Shown: positions 39,222-48,866, counted from the first letter of the stretch. The stretch: 64,000 nucleotides of DNA from an uncultured Prevotellaceae bacterium (GCA_902767775.1 CACXIP010000001.1:124001-188000); one strand, 5' to 3'. The notes: generated from the letters alone by a model not told the origin. Program-made: numbers and translations.

Positions 39222-40946
39222 CTATTGAAAGAAGGGAAATCCATTGAATTGGGGGATGGTCCTCTCTTTCAGTTCCTGAATACGAGGTTCAAAATCTTGG
39301 TCAAAACGCTCGATATTGCGGTCAAGGAAGGCCAGGCGATTACTCAACCATTCTCTTAGCACCGTAATCTCCTCATCATAGGAACTTACCCGATAAGCGG
39401 CGAACCAACTGATGGCATCGCCAAAAGCACCAAAACCTCCAAACCCTCCAGGCATGGGGGCGTCGCCCATTGGTGGAAAGCCACCAAATGGGAAGCCGCC
39501 GACCCCATGAGGTATGGAGTCATTGCCCATTGGTGGAAAGCCACCAAACGGGAAGCCCCCGAACCCTTTGGGTATGGAATCATTGCCCATTGGAGGAAAA
39601 CCACCGAATGGGAAGCCGCCGACCCCATGAGGTATGGAATCATTGCCCATTGGAGGAAAGCCACCAAACGGGAAGCCCCCGAACCCTTTGGGTATGGAAT
39701 CATTGCCCATTGGGGGAAAACCACCGAATGAGAAGCCCCCGAACCCTTGAGGTATGGAATTGGCTTTCTGCTCTTCTGTGACCAATAGTTCTGGATACTT
39801 TTCAAAATGGCGGTCGACATACGGGTGGAGCAACGTCACCTGTGTCTTGATATACTTGTTGATGGCCTTGTCGCTCAGTATCCCTTTCCTCAATGCCTTG
39901 TAACGCATTTTGACGGCTTTGCGGAATGCCGGGTCCTGCAACAACCGTTGCCACAGTGCCGGTGTGGGTTGGGTGTTTCCACCCTCGAAACACCAAGCCT
40001 CGATGTTGTTGGCATTGCAGAAATTGCAGTTGCCGTAAGCCAAGTTGTAGTCCCACACAGGTCCGGCGAAGAGTTTCCCGATGGTGCCATCCTCCTTGTC
40101 CTTCTCCTTGTAGAAATAAGCACTCCGTTTATATCCGTCGGCATTCAGACTCAGTTCGGTATGAATGAAATAGTCGACGAATGATGGCACGTCGATATAG
40201 CGTGCATATCCCCATTGTGGGTCGGTGAAATGCGCTGACTGGATGGTCAGTTCGACAGAGTCGACAAAAGCTTGAATATATGCCAATTGCTCTGCTTGCA
40301 GTTTTTTCTTTTTCGGGTAGATGCACGACCAAACAATCTGGCTGGTCATGATGCCTTCTCCGATTCCCGGTACTTTTGATGTGAATGTGGCATCGTCTTG
40401 GTCATACGCATCAATACGAAGAATATAGCCTCCGGTCAGCTCGCGTCCCTCCACATCCGTCTTTTTCAGTTTTGAGACATTCACCCGCTGTTCCCCACGT
40501 TTGATAGCCTCGCATAGGATGTAAATGCCACGGTAGTCTTCATCGATATAAAGTTCCACCATTTTCGTCCTTGGACCCCAGTGTCCCATGTCTCTCCACA
40601 ATTGGAAAGCCAACGGGTCTCTCATCATCGACACATCGTTATAGGGCGCCAGCAACACCCATTGGGAGTGGGCTGGCATTCCCATCAATGGAAAGTCTTG
40701 CTCCTTGCCATTCTCGTCACGAAGTTCGATGGTGTATTTTTTCTGGTTGAAACTGAGCGAACTGTTTCCTCTCAACTTGATACCGATAGCACCGTTATAG
40801 TCGCCTGCCTGCATCTGTGCCGGCACTTTCTCCCTATTGCCAATGGTTGTACTGGTGGTGATTCTCATGACGGGAAGTTTGGTCGCTGCCATCAATGGCA
40901 TGGCAGCAACCAAAACCGTCAGGAGCAACATTCCGAATCTTTTCAT
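39222..40946 (-). CDS. CotH-kinase-family secreted protein with 20-residue tandem repeats
   Basis: 574 residues from ATG 40946. Signal peptide (about 1-20, ending PLMAA), then a CotH domain (about 25-390): IKLRGNSSLSFNQKKYTIEL, VLLAPYNDVSMMRDPLAFQL, and FAGPVWDYNLAYGN with the metal-binding DY(N/D) motif. CotH proteins are atypical kinases first known from Bacillus spore coats. A Gly/Phe/Pro-rich region of five 20-residue repeats (about 398-497; unit IP[KH]G[FV]GGFPFGGFPPMGNDS) follows, then a helical tail. The repeats may form a flexible surface spacer. Substrate unknown. Confidence 0.88.
   Translation of the reverse strand: MKRFGMLLLTVLVAAMPLMAATKLPVMRITTSTTIGNREKVPAQMQAGDYNGAIGIKLRGNSSLSFNQKKYTIELRDENGKEQDFPLMGMPAHSQWVLLAPYNDVSMMRDPLAFQLWRDMGHWGPRTKMVELYIDEDYRGIYILCEAIKRGEQRVNVSKLKKTDVEGRELTGGYILRIDAYDQDDATFTSKVPGIGEGIMTSQIVWSCIYPKKKKLQAEQLAYIQAFVDSVELTIQSAHFTDPQWGYARYIDVPSFVDYFIHTELSLNADGYKRSAYFYKEKDKEDGTIGKLFAGPVWDYNLAYGNCNFCNANNIEAWCFEGGNTQPTPALWQRLLQDPAFRKAVKMRYKALRKGILSDKAINKYIKTQVTLLHPYVDRHFEKYPELLVTEEQKANSIPQGFGGFSFGGFPPMGNDSIPKGFGGFPFGGFPPMGNDSIPHGVGGFPFGGFPPMGNDSIPKGFGGFPFGGFPPMGNDSIPHGVGGFPFGGFPPMGDAPMPGGFGGFGAFGDAISWFAAYRVSSYDEEITVLREWLSNRLAFLDRNIERFDQDFEPRIQELKERTIPQFNGFPFFQ
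39456..39755 (-). repeat. Five 60-bp tandem repeats inside the CotH gene
   Basis: Each 60-bp unit encodes 20 residues. Units alternate between a KGF and an HGV version (Q-GF, K-GF, H-GV, K-GF, H-GV), so a 120-bp pair looks duplicated. The two versions are almost identical at DNA level, which points to recent expansion or ongoing conversion. Confidence 0.9.
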
Positions 40947-40994
40947 CAATTTGACATTTTGGTGTGTATCCAGAATAAGATTATGCTAATGCTG

Positions 40995-41026
40995 CAAAAT
41001 TACTATTTTTCCATTTAGAAACAAAA
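40995..41026 (-). promoter_or_regulatory. Promoter of the CotH gene
   Basis: On the minus strand: TTTTG (41022-41026), 19 bp, TAATTTTG (40995-41002), with the ATG 48 bases downstream. Confidence 0.75.
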
Positions 41027-41128
41027 CCATAATTGAGCTTTTCTTGATTCTTGATGTAGAATGTTCGTTTACATGCATCATGAAACCGACAGACATTGTG
41101 GGAGGTCGGGTACCGACGAGCCGAAGCC

Positions 41129-43276
41129 TTAGAAAGGCAAACGGTATTTCACCCCACCGACAAACCAAATGCCCGGCTGAGGCACATTGCCGTAGTCGAC
41201 ATAGTGACGGTTGTCGAACAGGTTGTTGACCTCAGCATAGAGGGTGCAACGTGTCGTCTGCCATTGCAGACGTGCATCTGCCAATGCAAACGGGCGGTAG
41301 TCGCAGACATCACCATCGAACGTGGTGTATTGGCCCTCGCGGTCCTGCCATCGTGTGTTGAGGGTCAGCGAGAGATGCCGCCACAATGGGGTGTGAAGGG
41401 TGGCCACCAGTTTGTGGCGCAAGTACTCCAGGGCATATTGCGAAACAAAACCTTCCTCAAGGTCCTTGTCCTGCGTGATATAGCTGTAGGAGAGACGGAC
41501 AGAGGGGTAATCGGAGGATGTGGAAAGAGACGAGGAAAAAAGTTGCCGGAGATTGATGTCGGCAGACATCTCGAAGCCGGTGGCATTGATGCGGGTGTGG
41601 TTGACGCTTTGCCATTGGGCGGCGTCTCCTTGGCGGGTGTCCATCATCCAGTCAATGATGTTGCGGCCTTGATGATGCCACACCGTGGCTTTTGCCATCA
41701 GGGTGGGGGAGGAGAACTGTGCTCCAGCCTCAAGCGCTTGCATCTCCTCTGGTTTTAGGTGTGGGTCGGCTGCATATCCCTGAAGTTTGTAGTACATCTC
41801 CGTAAATGATGGCAGACGCAGTGATGTGTTGTAGGAAGCGAAGAGTTTGATGCTGAGCGGCGAGCGGTCTGACTCGTAGAGCAGGTAACTCACGTCTATG
41901 CCGGGAAAAAACTTCCAGTCAGCGTTGCTCCATGTATTCTTGGCGGCTATCACACCCGCCGAGAGCGTCAGTCTGCGAAGCAGTATGTTGTGCTCCAGGT
42001 GAGCCGATAGGTTGGTGCGGTTGATGCCCCGTGAATACTTAGAGGCTGCACCCTCTTGTTCAAAGCCAGAGCGGGGCTCACCAAGGTTGCCGCTTACGAG
42101 ATCCTCATTGCGTATTTCGGCACCAATGGCAGTGCGGCCAGCCTTCCAGTCAAAGTAACTGTTTAGGTTGAATCCATAAATGTTGGTCTTGTTATGATTG
42201 TATTTCATAATGTCAGGACGGTTGCGATAGCCCTCATAGCGGTCACGGTATTGGTTCCAATAAATGGAGGGACGGATGTTGATTTCCCACAACTTCGTAT
42301 TGGCTTGCAATGCTGTGAAAATTTTCGTCGTGTGCTCATATTGGTCATCTGCCTGCCAGCGTGGTGTGGCATAGAATGTGCCCGAACCCCATCCTTTGTC
42401 GGAGATACCAGCATGCCATCGGACAGTCATATGCTGGTTGCCAAACTTCCCTTGGTAGAAAGCCTTTATGCCGCTGTAGTCAGTGTTGAGCGTGCCCGCC
42501 TTTGAGCGGCTGAAACCATCGCTGCGCTGGTAGCTCGAACTGAGTTGTTGGTTGAAAGTGAATGATGGTTGAGCGTGGAGGGACAGATTGGTGACGAAAG
42601 CGGCTTTGGCATAACCAAAAGAGCCACCTTCTACATTCACATCGCCCTTTAGCTTCCGGCCAACGTCATCAGCCATATATCCTTCACCCGATGAGGTTAC
42701 AATATTGATGCCTCCTACGAGCGATGAGGTGCCATAGGCACGGCCGGCGGGACCTTCGAGCACCTCGACACGGACTATCTCGTCGAGTTGGCAGGGAAGG
42801 TCCATCACGTTGTGCCCTGTTTGCGGGTCGCAGATATTGATGCCATTCAGCAGTACTGTGATTTGCTCCTGTGTGCCGCCTCGGATGGAGATGTCCGTCT
42901 GGGAGCCAAGCGCTCCTCTCTGGCGTACGTCGACGCCTACGGCCAATTTCAGCAAATCGTTAACACTTTGTACTGCCGCCTGCGCAATGTCGTCGTGGCT
43001 CAGTACAGTCACCATTCTCGCCGCTTGACTCTGTGTCAGCGGGGCGCGAGAGCCGGTGACGCCCACGTCGCCCAGCCATATCTCTTTTGGCACCTGAGCG
43101 GTATCGGCGCGCCACATCATGTTGCTGATGCAGGCTGCTTTCGTCGATGAAAGCGTAGCCACGCTCAGTACGGAGATGACGACCTCACGCCCCAGGCAGG
43201 CAAAGAGCGCCCATCCCTTCCGCTTGAACTGCCGGAAGACGATGACCTCGCGCTTCAAAAATCCTGGTTTGTACAT
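41129..43276 (-). CDS. TonB-dependent receptor (BtuB-like architecture)
   Basis: 715 residues. A long basic N-terminus precedes the hydrophobic signal (about 20-48). The plug domain (about 75-185) shows VNDLLKLAVGVDVRQRGALG, DISIRGGTQEQITVLLNG and VEVLEGPAGRAYGTSSLVGG, standard for small-molecule TonB receptors. A 22-strand barrel ends GIWFVGGVKYRLPF with terminal Phe. The size and lack of an N-terminal carboxypeptidase-like domain fit siderophore or cobalamin receptors rather than SusC. I found no cobalamin riboswitch upstream, and no transport genes adjoin it, so the ligand is open. Confidence 0.88.
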   Translation of the reverse strand: MYKPGFLKREVIVFRQFKRKGWALFACLGREVVISVLSVATLSSTKAACISNMMWRADTAQVPKEIWLGDVGVTGSRAPLTQSQAARMVTVLSHDDIAQAAVQSVNDLLKLAVGVDVRQRGALGSQTDISIRGGTQEQITVLLNGINICDPQTGHNVMDLPCQLDEIVRVEVLEGPAGRAYGTSSLVGGINIVTSSGEGYMADDVGRKLKGDVNVEGGSFGYAKAAFVTNLSLHAQPSFTFNQQLSSSYQRSDGFSRSKAGTLNTDYSGIKAFYQGKFGNQHMTVRWHAGISDKGWGSGTFYATPRWQADDQYEHTTKIFTALQANTKLWEINIRPSIYWNQYRDRYEGYRNRPDIMKYNHNKTNIYGFNLNSYFDWKAGRTAIGAEIRNEDLVSGNLGEPRSGFEQEGAASKYSRGINRTNLSAHLEHNILLRRLTLSAGVIAAKNTWSNADWKFFPGIDVSYLLYESDRSPLSIKLFASYNTSLRLPSFTEMYYKLQGYAADPHLKPEEMQALEAGAQFSSPTLMAKATVWHHQGRNIIDWMMDTRQGDAAQWQSVNHTRINATGFEMSADINLRQLFSSSLSTSSDYPSVRLSYSYITQDKDLEEGFVSQYALEYLRHKLVATLHTPLWRHLSLTLNTRWQDREGQYTTFDGDVCDYRPFALADARLQWQTTRCTLYAEVNNLFDNRHYVDYGNVPQPGIWFVGGVKYRLPF

Positions 43277-43312
43277 TGAGTGAAATCAACTAGTTTAGTG
43301 ATAAAACGTGGG

Positions 43313-43320
43313 CAAAGGTA
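43313..43320 (-). promoter_or_regulatory. -7 element of the TonB receptor gene
   Basis: On the minus strand TACCTTTG lies 36 bases upstream of the ATG; the -33 region is only T/C-rich. The divergent GPx-nitroreductase gene has TATCTTTG at 43397-43404 on the plus strand, 64 bases before its ATG. The 190-base gap holds nothing else I recognise. Confidence 0.55.
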
Positions 43321-43468
43321 CAAAGAATAAAATGAAAGAATGAAGAAAAACCATGTGATTTCTCAATAAGATGTCATGTCGTTTCAGGTTTTTTCGTATC
43401 TTTGTCGAAGAAAACGAGTAACTCTGCAAAAACAAAGATAGAAAAAATAACCCTAAAACAATTTGGAC

Positions 43469-44602
43469 ATGAAAAGACTGTTTTTTTGCCTTATGGCAAC
43501 GATGAGTGTGCTGATATTGTCGGCACAGAGCATTTATGATTTCAAGGTAAAGGACGATGTAGGTAAGGAGACAACACTCTCTGATTATAAAGGGAAGGTG
43601 CTCCTCATTGTCAACACCGCCACCCGATGCGGATTCACGCCTCAATACAAAGAATTGGAGGCACTGTATGAGAAATACGCCAAGGAGGGCTTTGAGATTC
43701 TCGACTTCCCCTGCAATCAGTTCGGTGGGCAGGCACCCGGCACAATCCAGGAGATTCACCAGTTCTGCACGGCGAACTTCAACATCAATTTCCCACAGTT
43801 TGACAAGATAGAAGTGAACGGAGCCAACGCACATCCTCTTTATGTGTATTTGAAGTCGCAGAAGGGCTTCGGCGGCTTTGACGTGGCAGACGACAGAGGA
43901 AAGATGATGGACGGTATGCTTCGCAGACAGGATGCCGAATATGATAAGAAAGCCGATATCAAGTGGAACTTCACCAAGTTTCTTGTCAGCCGCGACGGAC
44001 GGGTGCTCAAGCGCTACGAGCCGACGGACAAGATGAGTGACATAGAGGCAGACATACAGGTGGAAGTGAATCCCGTCATCAGCAACATCATGGCAAGACG
44101 TTCTGTCAGAAAATATCTCGACAAACCGGTGGAACATGAGAAATTGGAGGTCATCGTACGTGCAGGCATCAATGCGCCAAGCGGGATGAACCGCCAGCCG
44201 TGGATAGTTCGCGTAGTGGAAGACCAGAAACTGATGGCCGATGTGAATGAGGTATATAAAAAGGAGAATGCCGAGCAGGTGAAGCGAGACAAGGATTTCA
44301 AAAATATGTTCCGCAATGCACCGAATCTCATCTGCGTCTGCACACCGGAAAAGGGCGGTGATTTGGATGCCGGACTGTTGGGCGAGAACATCATGCTTGC
44401 CGCACAATCCATGGGACTTGGCACTTGCTGTCTCGGAGGGCCTGTGAGATGGCTGGTATCCAATGAAAAGGCAAAATTCTTCATTGACCGCCTTGAAATC
44501 CCAACCGGGTACAAGTTGAACTACATCATTGCCATCGGCTATCCCGATGAGCAACCCGATGCGAAACCCCGTGATGCCTCCAAAGTGAAGTATATCAAGT
44601 AA
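43469..44602 (+). CDS. Exported glutathione peroxidase-nitroreductase fusion
   Basis: 377 residues from ATG 43469. Signal peptide (MKRLFFCLMATMSVLILSAQ), so periplasmic. Residues about 21-190 are a full glutathione peroxidase/thiol peroxidase domain: NTATRCGFTPQY with catalytic Cys54, FPCNQFGGQAPG with Gln88 and KWNFTKFLV with Trp166/Asn167. Residues about 200-377 are a nitroreductase domain: IMARRSVRKYLDKPV (FMN phosphate contacts), NAPSGMNRQPW, and GLGTCCLGGPVRWL near the C-terminus. Both look intact in one uninterrupted frame. An FMN reductase joined to a peroxidase suggests a self-contained peroxide-reducing unit; this is inference. Confidence 0.9.
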   Translation: MKRLFFCLMATMSVLILSAQSIYDFKVKDDVGKETTLSDYKGKVLLIVNTATRCGFTPQYKELEALYEKYAKEGFEILDFPCNQFGGQAPGTIQEIHQFCTANFNINFPQFDKIEVNGANAHPLYVYLKSQKGFGGFDVADDRGKMMDGMLRRQDAEYDKKADIKWNFTKFLVSRDGRVLKRYEPTDKMSDIEADIQVEVNPVISNIMARRSVRKYLDKPVEHEKLEVIVRAGINAPSGMNRQPWIVRVVEDQKLMADVNEVYKKENAEQVKRDKDFKNMFRNAPNLICVCTPEKGGDLDAGLLGENIMLAAQSMGLGTCCLGGPVRWLVSNEKAKFFIDRLEIPTGYKLNYIIAIGYPDEQPDAKPRDASKVKYIK

Positions 44603-44676
44603 TATAAGGTCGGTAAGTTGATGAGTGCCGTGCATGGCAAAGGCTTCATCAATAGGGTAGACAAAGGATAATCTGT

Positions 44677-47121
44677 ATGAAACAAACGGCTATATTGTTA
44701 TTGTTGGCATTTCTGTCTTTAGGACAAATTCATGCAAAAGACATCGTTTGGTATGACGGCCAACACGCCGTGACCTATCAGGTCGTGGGGCATATAGACC
44801 CTGTGGTGAAGACGGCTCTCCAGATGTTTTGTGATGATATGCGGCAGGTGACCGGACAGATGGCCGTGGCAAGTAAGAAGGCAGCCATCCGCATCATTCA
44901 AGGCAAAGGAACGGACGATGGATTCTGGCTGAGCGTCAACCGTCAAGGACAGATTATTGTAGAGGGACATAATGGCCGTGGAACAGCCTACGGTATTTTG
45001 GAACTGAGCCGCATGGCGGGAGTATCGCCATGGGTATGGTGGGGCGATGTGGTGCCAGAGCGCCGCAACCGGTTGACCATCGACAGCGATTTCCAGATGG
45101 AGCATACGCCAAGCATAGCCTACCGTGGCATCTTCATCAACGATGAGGATTGGAGTATCCGCAACTGGGCATGGAAAAACTATGAACCCACCGGAGTGTA
45201 TGGGGCAATTGGTCCCAAGACCTACAAGGCCATCTTCCAATTGCTGCTGCGCTTGCGTGCCAACACCATCTGGCCGGCGATGCATGAGGGAACGCCCGGT
45301 TTCTTTACCATCAAAGGCAACAAGGAGATGGCAGACTCATGTGGCATCCTCATCGGTACCAGCCACTGCGAACCGCTGCTGAGGAACAATGTGTCGGAGT
45401 GGGACACGAAGAAACGCGGTGCCTACAACTACATCACCAACCGTGAGCAGGTGAGGCAGTATTGGGCGGAACGGCTGCAGCAGGTGAAAGGCAGCGAGGA
45501 ACTGTTCACCATCGGGATGCGGGGCATCCATGATGGTTCGATGGAGGGCGTGCATACCAAGGAGGAGAAACTGGCTGGTCTTCAGCAGGTGATTGACGAC
45601 CAGCGGGAACTCATCCGCCAGTATTATGACAAGCGTGTGGAACGGGTGCCCCAAGTGTTCATCCCTTATAAGGAGGTGTTGGAAATCATGGAGAGCGGAC
45701 TGCGTGTGCCCGATGATGTGACGCTGATGTGGTGCGACGACAACTATGGTTATATGACTCGTCTCTCGGATGTCGAGCAACAGAAGCGCAGTGGCGGAGG
45801 TGGTGTCTATTATCATCTCAGTTATTGGGGGCGTCCGCATGATTATCTGTGGCTGACCACTACCCAACCGGGACTGATATACAATGAGATGAAGGCTGCT
45901 TACGACCACAATTGCCGCAGGGTATGGATTGTCAACGTGCATGACGTGAAGGTGGCAGCCTACGACCTGGAATTGTTGATGGACATGGCTTGGGATATGG
46001 ACAAGATCGGACCGACAACACTCAATCAGCACTTGGAGCATTGGCTTTGCACGCAGTTTGGTGAGGAAGTTGGCAAACAACTCTTCCCCGTCATGCATGA
46101 GTTCTATCGTCTCTGCGGCATCCGAAAACCGGAGTTCATGGGCTGGACACAGGTGGAAATGGCTGACCGCAAAGCCTATCCGAGAGGACGTTCACAGGTT
46201 GTCGATACCGAGTTCTCGCTGACGGAGTTTGATGGTGAGTTGTTTCATTATTTGTCCGACTATGAGCATATCTGCGTGGGGGTAGCACAAGCCGAGGCTC
46301 TCGTCCGTCCTGAGTTGAAAGACGCTTTCTTCGCTGCCGTCAAGTATCCTGTATATGCAGCACGAGCCATGGCAGTGAAAATGCTTGAGGCGCAGAAAGC
46401 CCGCTCCAAGTACATGGGACAGACAGGTGAGTCGATGGAAAACCGCGAGGGATATACGAAGCTGGCTTCGGCACGTGCCATACAGGCTTACCGCGAAATC
46501 CAGCAACTCACGGCATACTATAACGACAGCCTTGCCGATGGGAAGTGGAAAGGTCTTATGAACATGATGCCTCGTGACCTTAATGTGTTCAATCCTCCGA
46601 TTTTGCCCTTCCTGCCACCTGCTGACTATCAGCCGGGGTACGGCTTTTTGCTAACCCATCCTGTGTTTCCCGATGATGCAGTAGCCCGAAATGCCTACCG
46701 CTATCATTCGGCGACAGAGGGCGTGCAGAGCATTCAGATGCTGGGCCACTCGATGAATGCAGTCGCCATACCTAAGGGCGGTGAGGTGACTTATGAGTTT
46801 AAGAGGGAACAGGAGGGCGATGCCGTGCTGTATACGGCAATGATACCGACACAACCCAATGACCGAGGTGACTTGCGCTATCAGGTGACTCTTGATGACC
46901 AAGAGCCTGTAGTCATCTCATTGAAGGAACCATTCCGTTCTGAGGTATGGAAACAAAACGTGCTGCGTGGCCAGACTCTGAAGGCAACGCCAGTCAAGGT
47001 GAGGAAGGGCGCTCATATGCTCCGTATCAAGGCACTTGACGACCACATTGTCCTCGACCAGTGGATGCTTGACTTCAAGTTGAACAGAAAGTTCTATGTC
47101 ATTCCCATTACCGTAAGATAA
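44677..47121 (+). CDS. Glycoside hydrolase family 115 (alpha-glucuronidase)
   Basis: 814 residues with a signal peptide (to IHAK). The family's most conserved stretch is present: YRGIFINDEDW, the IGPKTYKAIFQLLLRLRANT segment, PAMHEGTPGF and GTSHCEPLLRNN (about 145-250), then FIPYKEVLEIMESGL, LMWCDDNYGYMTRL and YYHLSYWGRPHDYLW (about 325-395). GH115 enzymes remove 4-O-methyl-glucuronic acid side chains from glucuronoxylan. It is 65 bases upstream of the GH5 gene on the same strand, consistent with joint hemicellulose breakdown. Confidence 0.92.
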   Translation: MKQTAILLLLAFLSLGQIHAKDIVWYDGQHAVTYQVVGHIDPVVKTALQMFCDDMRQVTGQMAVASKKAAIRIIQGKGTDDGFWLSVNRQGQIIVEGHNGRGTAYGILELSRMAGVSPWVWWGDVVPERRNRLTIDSDFQMEHTPSIAYRGIFINDEDWSIRNWAWKNYEPTGVYGAIGPKTYKAIFQLLLRLRANTIWPAMHEGTPGFFTIKGNKEMADSCGILIGTSHCEPLLRNNVSEWDTKKRGAYNYITNREQVRQYWAERLQQVKGSEELFTIGMRGIHDGSMEGVHTKEEKLAGLQQVIDDQRELIRQYYDKRVERVPQVFIPYKEVLEIMESGLRVPDDVTLMWCDDNYGYMTRLSDVEQQKRSGGGGVYYHLSYWGRPHDYLWLTTTQPGLIYNEMKAAYDHNCRRVWIVNVHDVKVAAYDLELLMDMAWDMDKIGPTTLNQHLEHWLCTQFGEEVGKQLFPVMHEFYRLCGIRKPEFMGWTQVEMADRKAYPRGRSQVVDTEFSLTEFDGELFHYLSDYEHICVGVAQAEALVRPELKDAFFAAVKYPVYAARAMAVKMLEAQKARSKYMGQTGESMENREGYTKLASARAIQAYREIQQLTAYYNDSLADGKWKGLMNMMPRDLNVFNPPILPFLPPADYQPGYGFLLTHPVFPDDAVARNAYRYHSATEGVQSIQMLGHSMNAVAIPKGGEVTYEFKREQEGDAVLYTAMIPTQPNDRGDLRYQVTLDDQEPVVISLKEPFRSEVWKQNVLRGQTLKATPVKVRKGAHMLRIKALDDHIVLDQWMLDFKLNRKFYVIPITVR

Positions 47122-47186
47122 TTAAGCGAAGCTTCAGGCAACGGGAGCCTGTATGTGGACGTACAAATAAAGAAAATACTGATAAC

Positions 47187-48866
47187 ATGCAAAGAATTTT
47201 ACTGTTTATTGCATTGATGCTTGCCACACTCGGTGGCAGCGCACAGACCCTGGCACCCGACAACGAGGGGATGACACTCAGCGCACAGGAATGGACTCGT
47301 GACGTAGTGATGGGATGGAATCTCGGCAATTCACTCGAGTGTCCCAAAACGGAAACGGAGTGGGGAAACCCAAAGACAACCCAGGCGATGATCAAAGCTG
47401 TGGCAGAAAAGGGGTTCAACGCCATACGCATCCCCGTGAGATGGATTAATCATGTGAACAACACATCAGAGATGGCTGTCAAACCTGAATGGCTCGCAAG
47501 GGTGAAAGAAGTGGTGGACTGGGCACTCGCAGAGAATATGTATGTCATCATCAATTCTCATCACGAAGACTGGTATGACCGCCACCCATTCTACGGTCAG
47601 CAGGAGGAGAACAACCGCAGGCTGCGCGCCCTGTGGACAAGCATCGCCACATACTTCAGAGACTATGGTGAGAAGCTGATATTCGCAGGAACCAACGAGA
47701 TAACCGTCGATTGGTCGGCACCCAGTGCTGAACAACAAGCGGTGCAGAACAGCTACAACCAAACCTTTGTAGATGCCGTGCGCGATACGGGTGGGAAGAA
47801 CTACTACCGTAACCTCGTAGTGCAGACTTTCGCTTGCAGTCCCTACCACGGACTCAACGGATTCACCATCCCCGCTGATAAGGTGGAAGGGCGCCTTAGC
47901 GTGGAGTTCCATTATTATGATCCTTATGAGTATTGCGGCAACTGCACCTATTACTATTGGGGAGAGGCATATAAAGACAAAGGACGCATCCTCACCAGCA
48001 GCACAGAGAGCACCATCACCTCCCTCTTCGACCGTATCTTCAACACTTGGATGAAACAGGGACTGGGTGTGGTGCTGGGAGAATATGGCGTGTCGAACCA
48101 CTTTACCAACAATGACAAGCAGACACAGATGGAGAATATGCAATACTATCTGAAGTGCGTGGTGAGTGAGGCAAGAAAGCATGGTTTTGCTGCCTACGCA
48201 TGGGACAACAACCAGTTTAACAATGGTGCTGAGAATTTCGGCATCTTCAGGCGGTCGCAGAACATGGCGGTGGGCAACACCTATTTCCTCAACGGAATCA
48301 TTGAGGGTGCAAAAGCCGAATATGTGGAACCGCAAAGTCAAGATGACGAAGAAGTAGCAGAGGGTACGGCATTCTGGGAAGGCAATGCCCTGCTTGACTG
48401 GGGCAATGGACTGCAGCTTGTCATACCTAGCAGTTTGTTTGAGGGAAAGGGCAGTGATGTGCGTCTGGTGCTCTCCTATACTCAGGAATACAATGACTAC
48501 GATGACTTACAGCTGTTCTATAGTGATTGGAGCGAAAAACTGTCGTTTACCGTGGGTAACCAGTCTTTTACGGGCGATTTCATTCCCAGCAGCTACTACT
48601 TCACGGGCAGCGGTGAAAGCCATGTCACAGCATTGGCTTTCAGCGAGGCGACACTTGCCATCATAAAGCAGAAAGGCATCGTCCTGCAAGGGCACGGCAT
48701 AAGGCTCAGCAAGGTGTCGATAGGTACGACAACAGGCATCACCACGCTCAGCAATGATAGCATGATGTCCGATTCACCTATTTACACCATCGATGGGAAG
48801 AAAACGGCACACCCGAAGCCGGGCCATCTCTATATCATGAAGGGAAAGAAATATATCGCACGGTAA
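47187..48866 (+). CDS. Glycoside hydrolase family 5 with C-terminal accessory module and secretion tail
   Basis: 559 residues. Signal peptide (about 1-20), GH5 TIM barrel (about 30-375): MGWNLGNSLE, FNAIRIPVRW, INSHHEDWYD, the acid/base Glu in FAGTNE (about 165) and the nucleophile in VVLGEYGVS (about 290). A beta-sandwich module (about 395-510) may bind carbohydrate. The end (IYTIDGKKTAHPKPGHLYIM and KGKKY) is the same type of tail as in the proteins ending at 28313 and 29996. Probably an endo-glucanase, mannanase or xylanase acting with the neighbouring GH115; the subfamily was not resolved. Confidence 0.9.
   Translation: MQRILLFIALMLATLGGSAQTLAPDNEGMTLSAQEWTRDVVMGWNLGNSLECPKTETEWGNPKTTQAMIKAVAEKGFNAIRIPVRWINHVNNTSEMAVKPEWLARVKEVVDWALAENMYVIINSHHEDWYDRHPFYGQQEENNRRLRALWTSIATYFRDYGEKLIFAGTNEITVDWSAPSAEQQAVQNSYNQTFVDAVRDTGGKNYYRNLVVQTFACSPYHGLNGFTIPADKVEGRLSVEFHYYDPYEYCGNCTYYYWGEAYKDKGRILTSSTESTITSLFDRIFNTWMKQGLGVVLGEYGVSNHFTNNDKQTQMENMQYYLKCVVSEARKHGFAAYAWDNNQFNNGAENFGIFRRSQNMAVGNTYFLNGIIEGAKAEYVEPQSQDDEEVAEGTAFWEGNALLDWGNGLQLVIPSSLFEGKGSDVRLVLSYTQEYNDYDDLQLFYSDWSEKLSFTVGNQSFTGDFIPSSYYFTGSGESHVTALAFSEATLAIIKQKGIVLQGHGIRLSKVSIGTTTGITTLSNDSMMSDSPIYTIDGKKTAHPKPGHLYIMKGKKYIAR

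Noticed and set aside
39456-39755. CRISPR-like direct repeats
   Set aside because: The repeats are contiguous 60-bp coding units without unique spacers, in frame within the CotH gene, and no cas genes are present.
41100-41119. Hairpin GTCGG/CCGAC as terminator of the TonB receptor gene
   Set aside because: The stem is only about 5 bp, lacks a T-run and sits beyond the wrong side of the minus-strand gene's 3' end only by a short distance; too weak to call.
42194-43150. Plus-strand frames inside the TonB receptor gene
   Set aside because: Short shadow frames without motifs opposite a well-supported receptor.
43277-43468. Cobalamin riboswitch before the BtuB-like receptor
   Set aside because: The leader between the -7 element and the ATG is only about 36 bases and shows no B12-box-like structure.
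43295-44635. 446-codon antisense open frame over the GPx-nitroreductase gene
   Set aside because: The sense frame encodes two complete known domains; the antisense frame has no recognisable feature.
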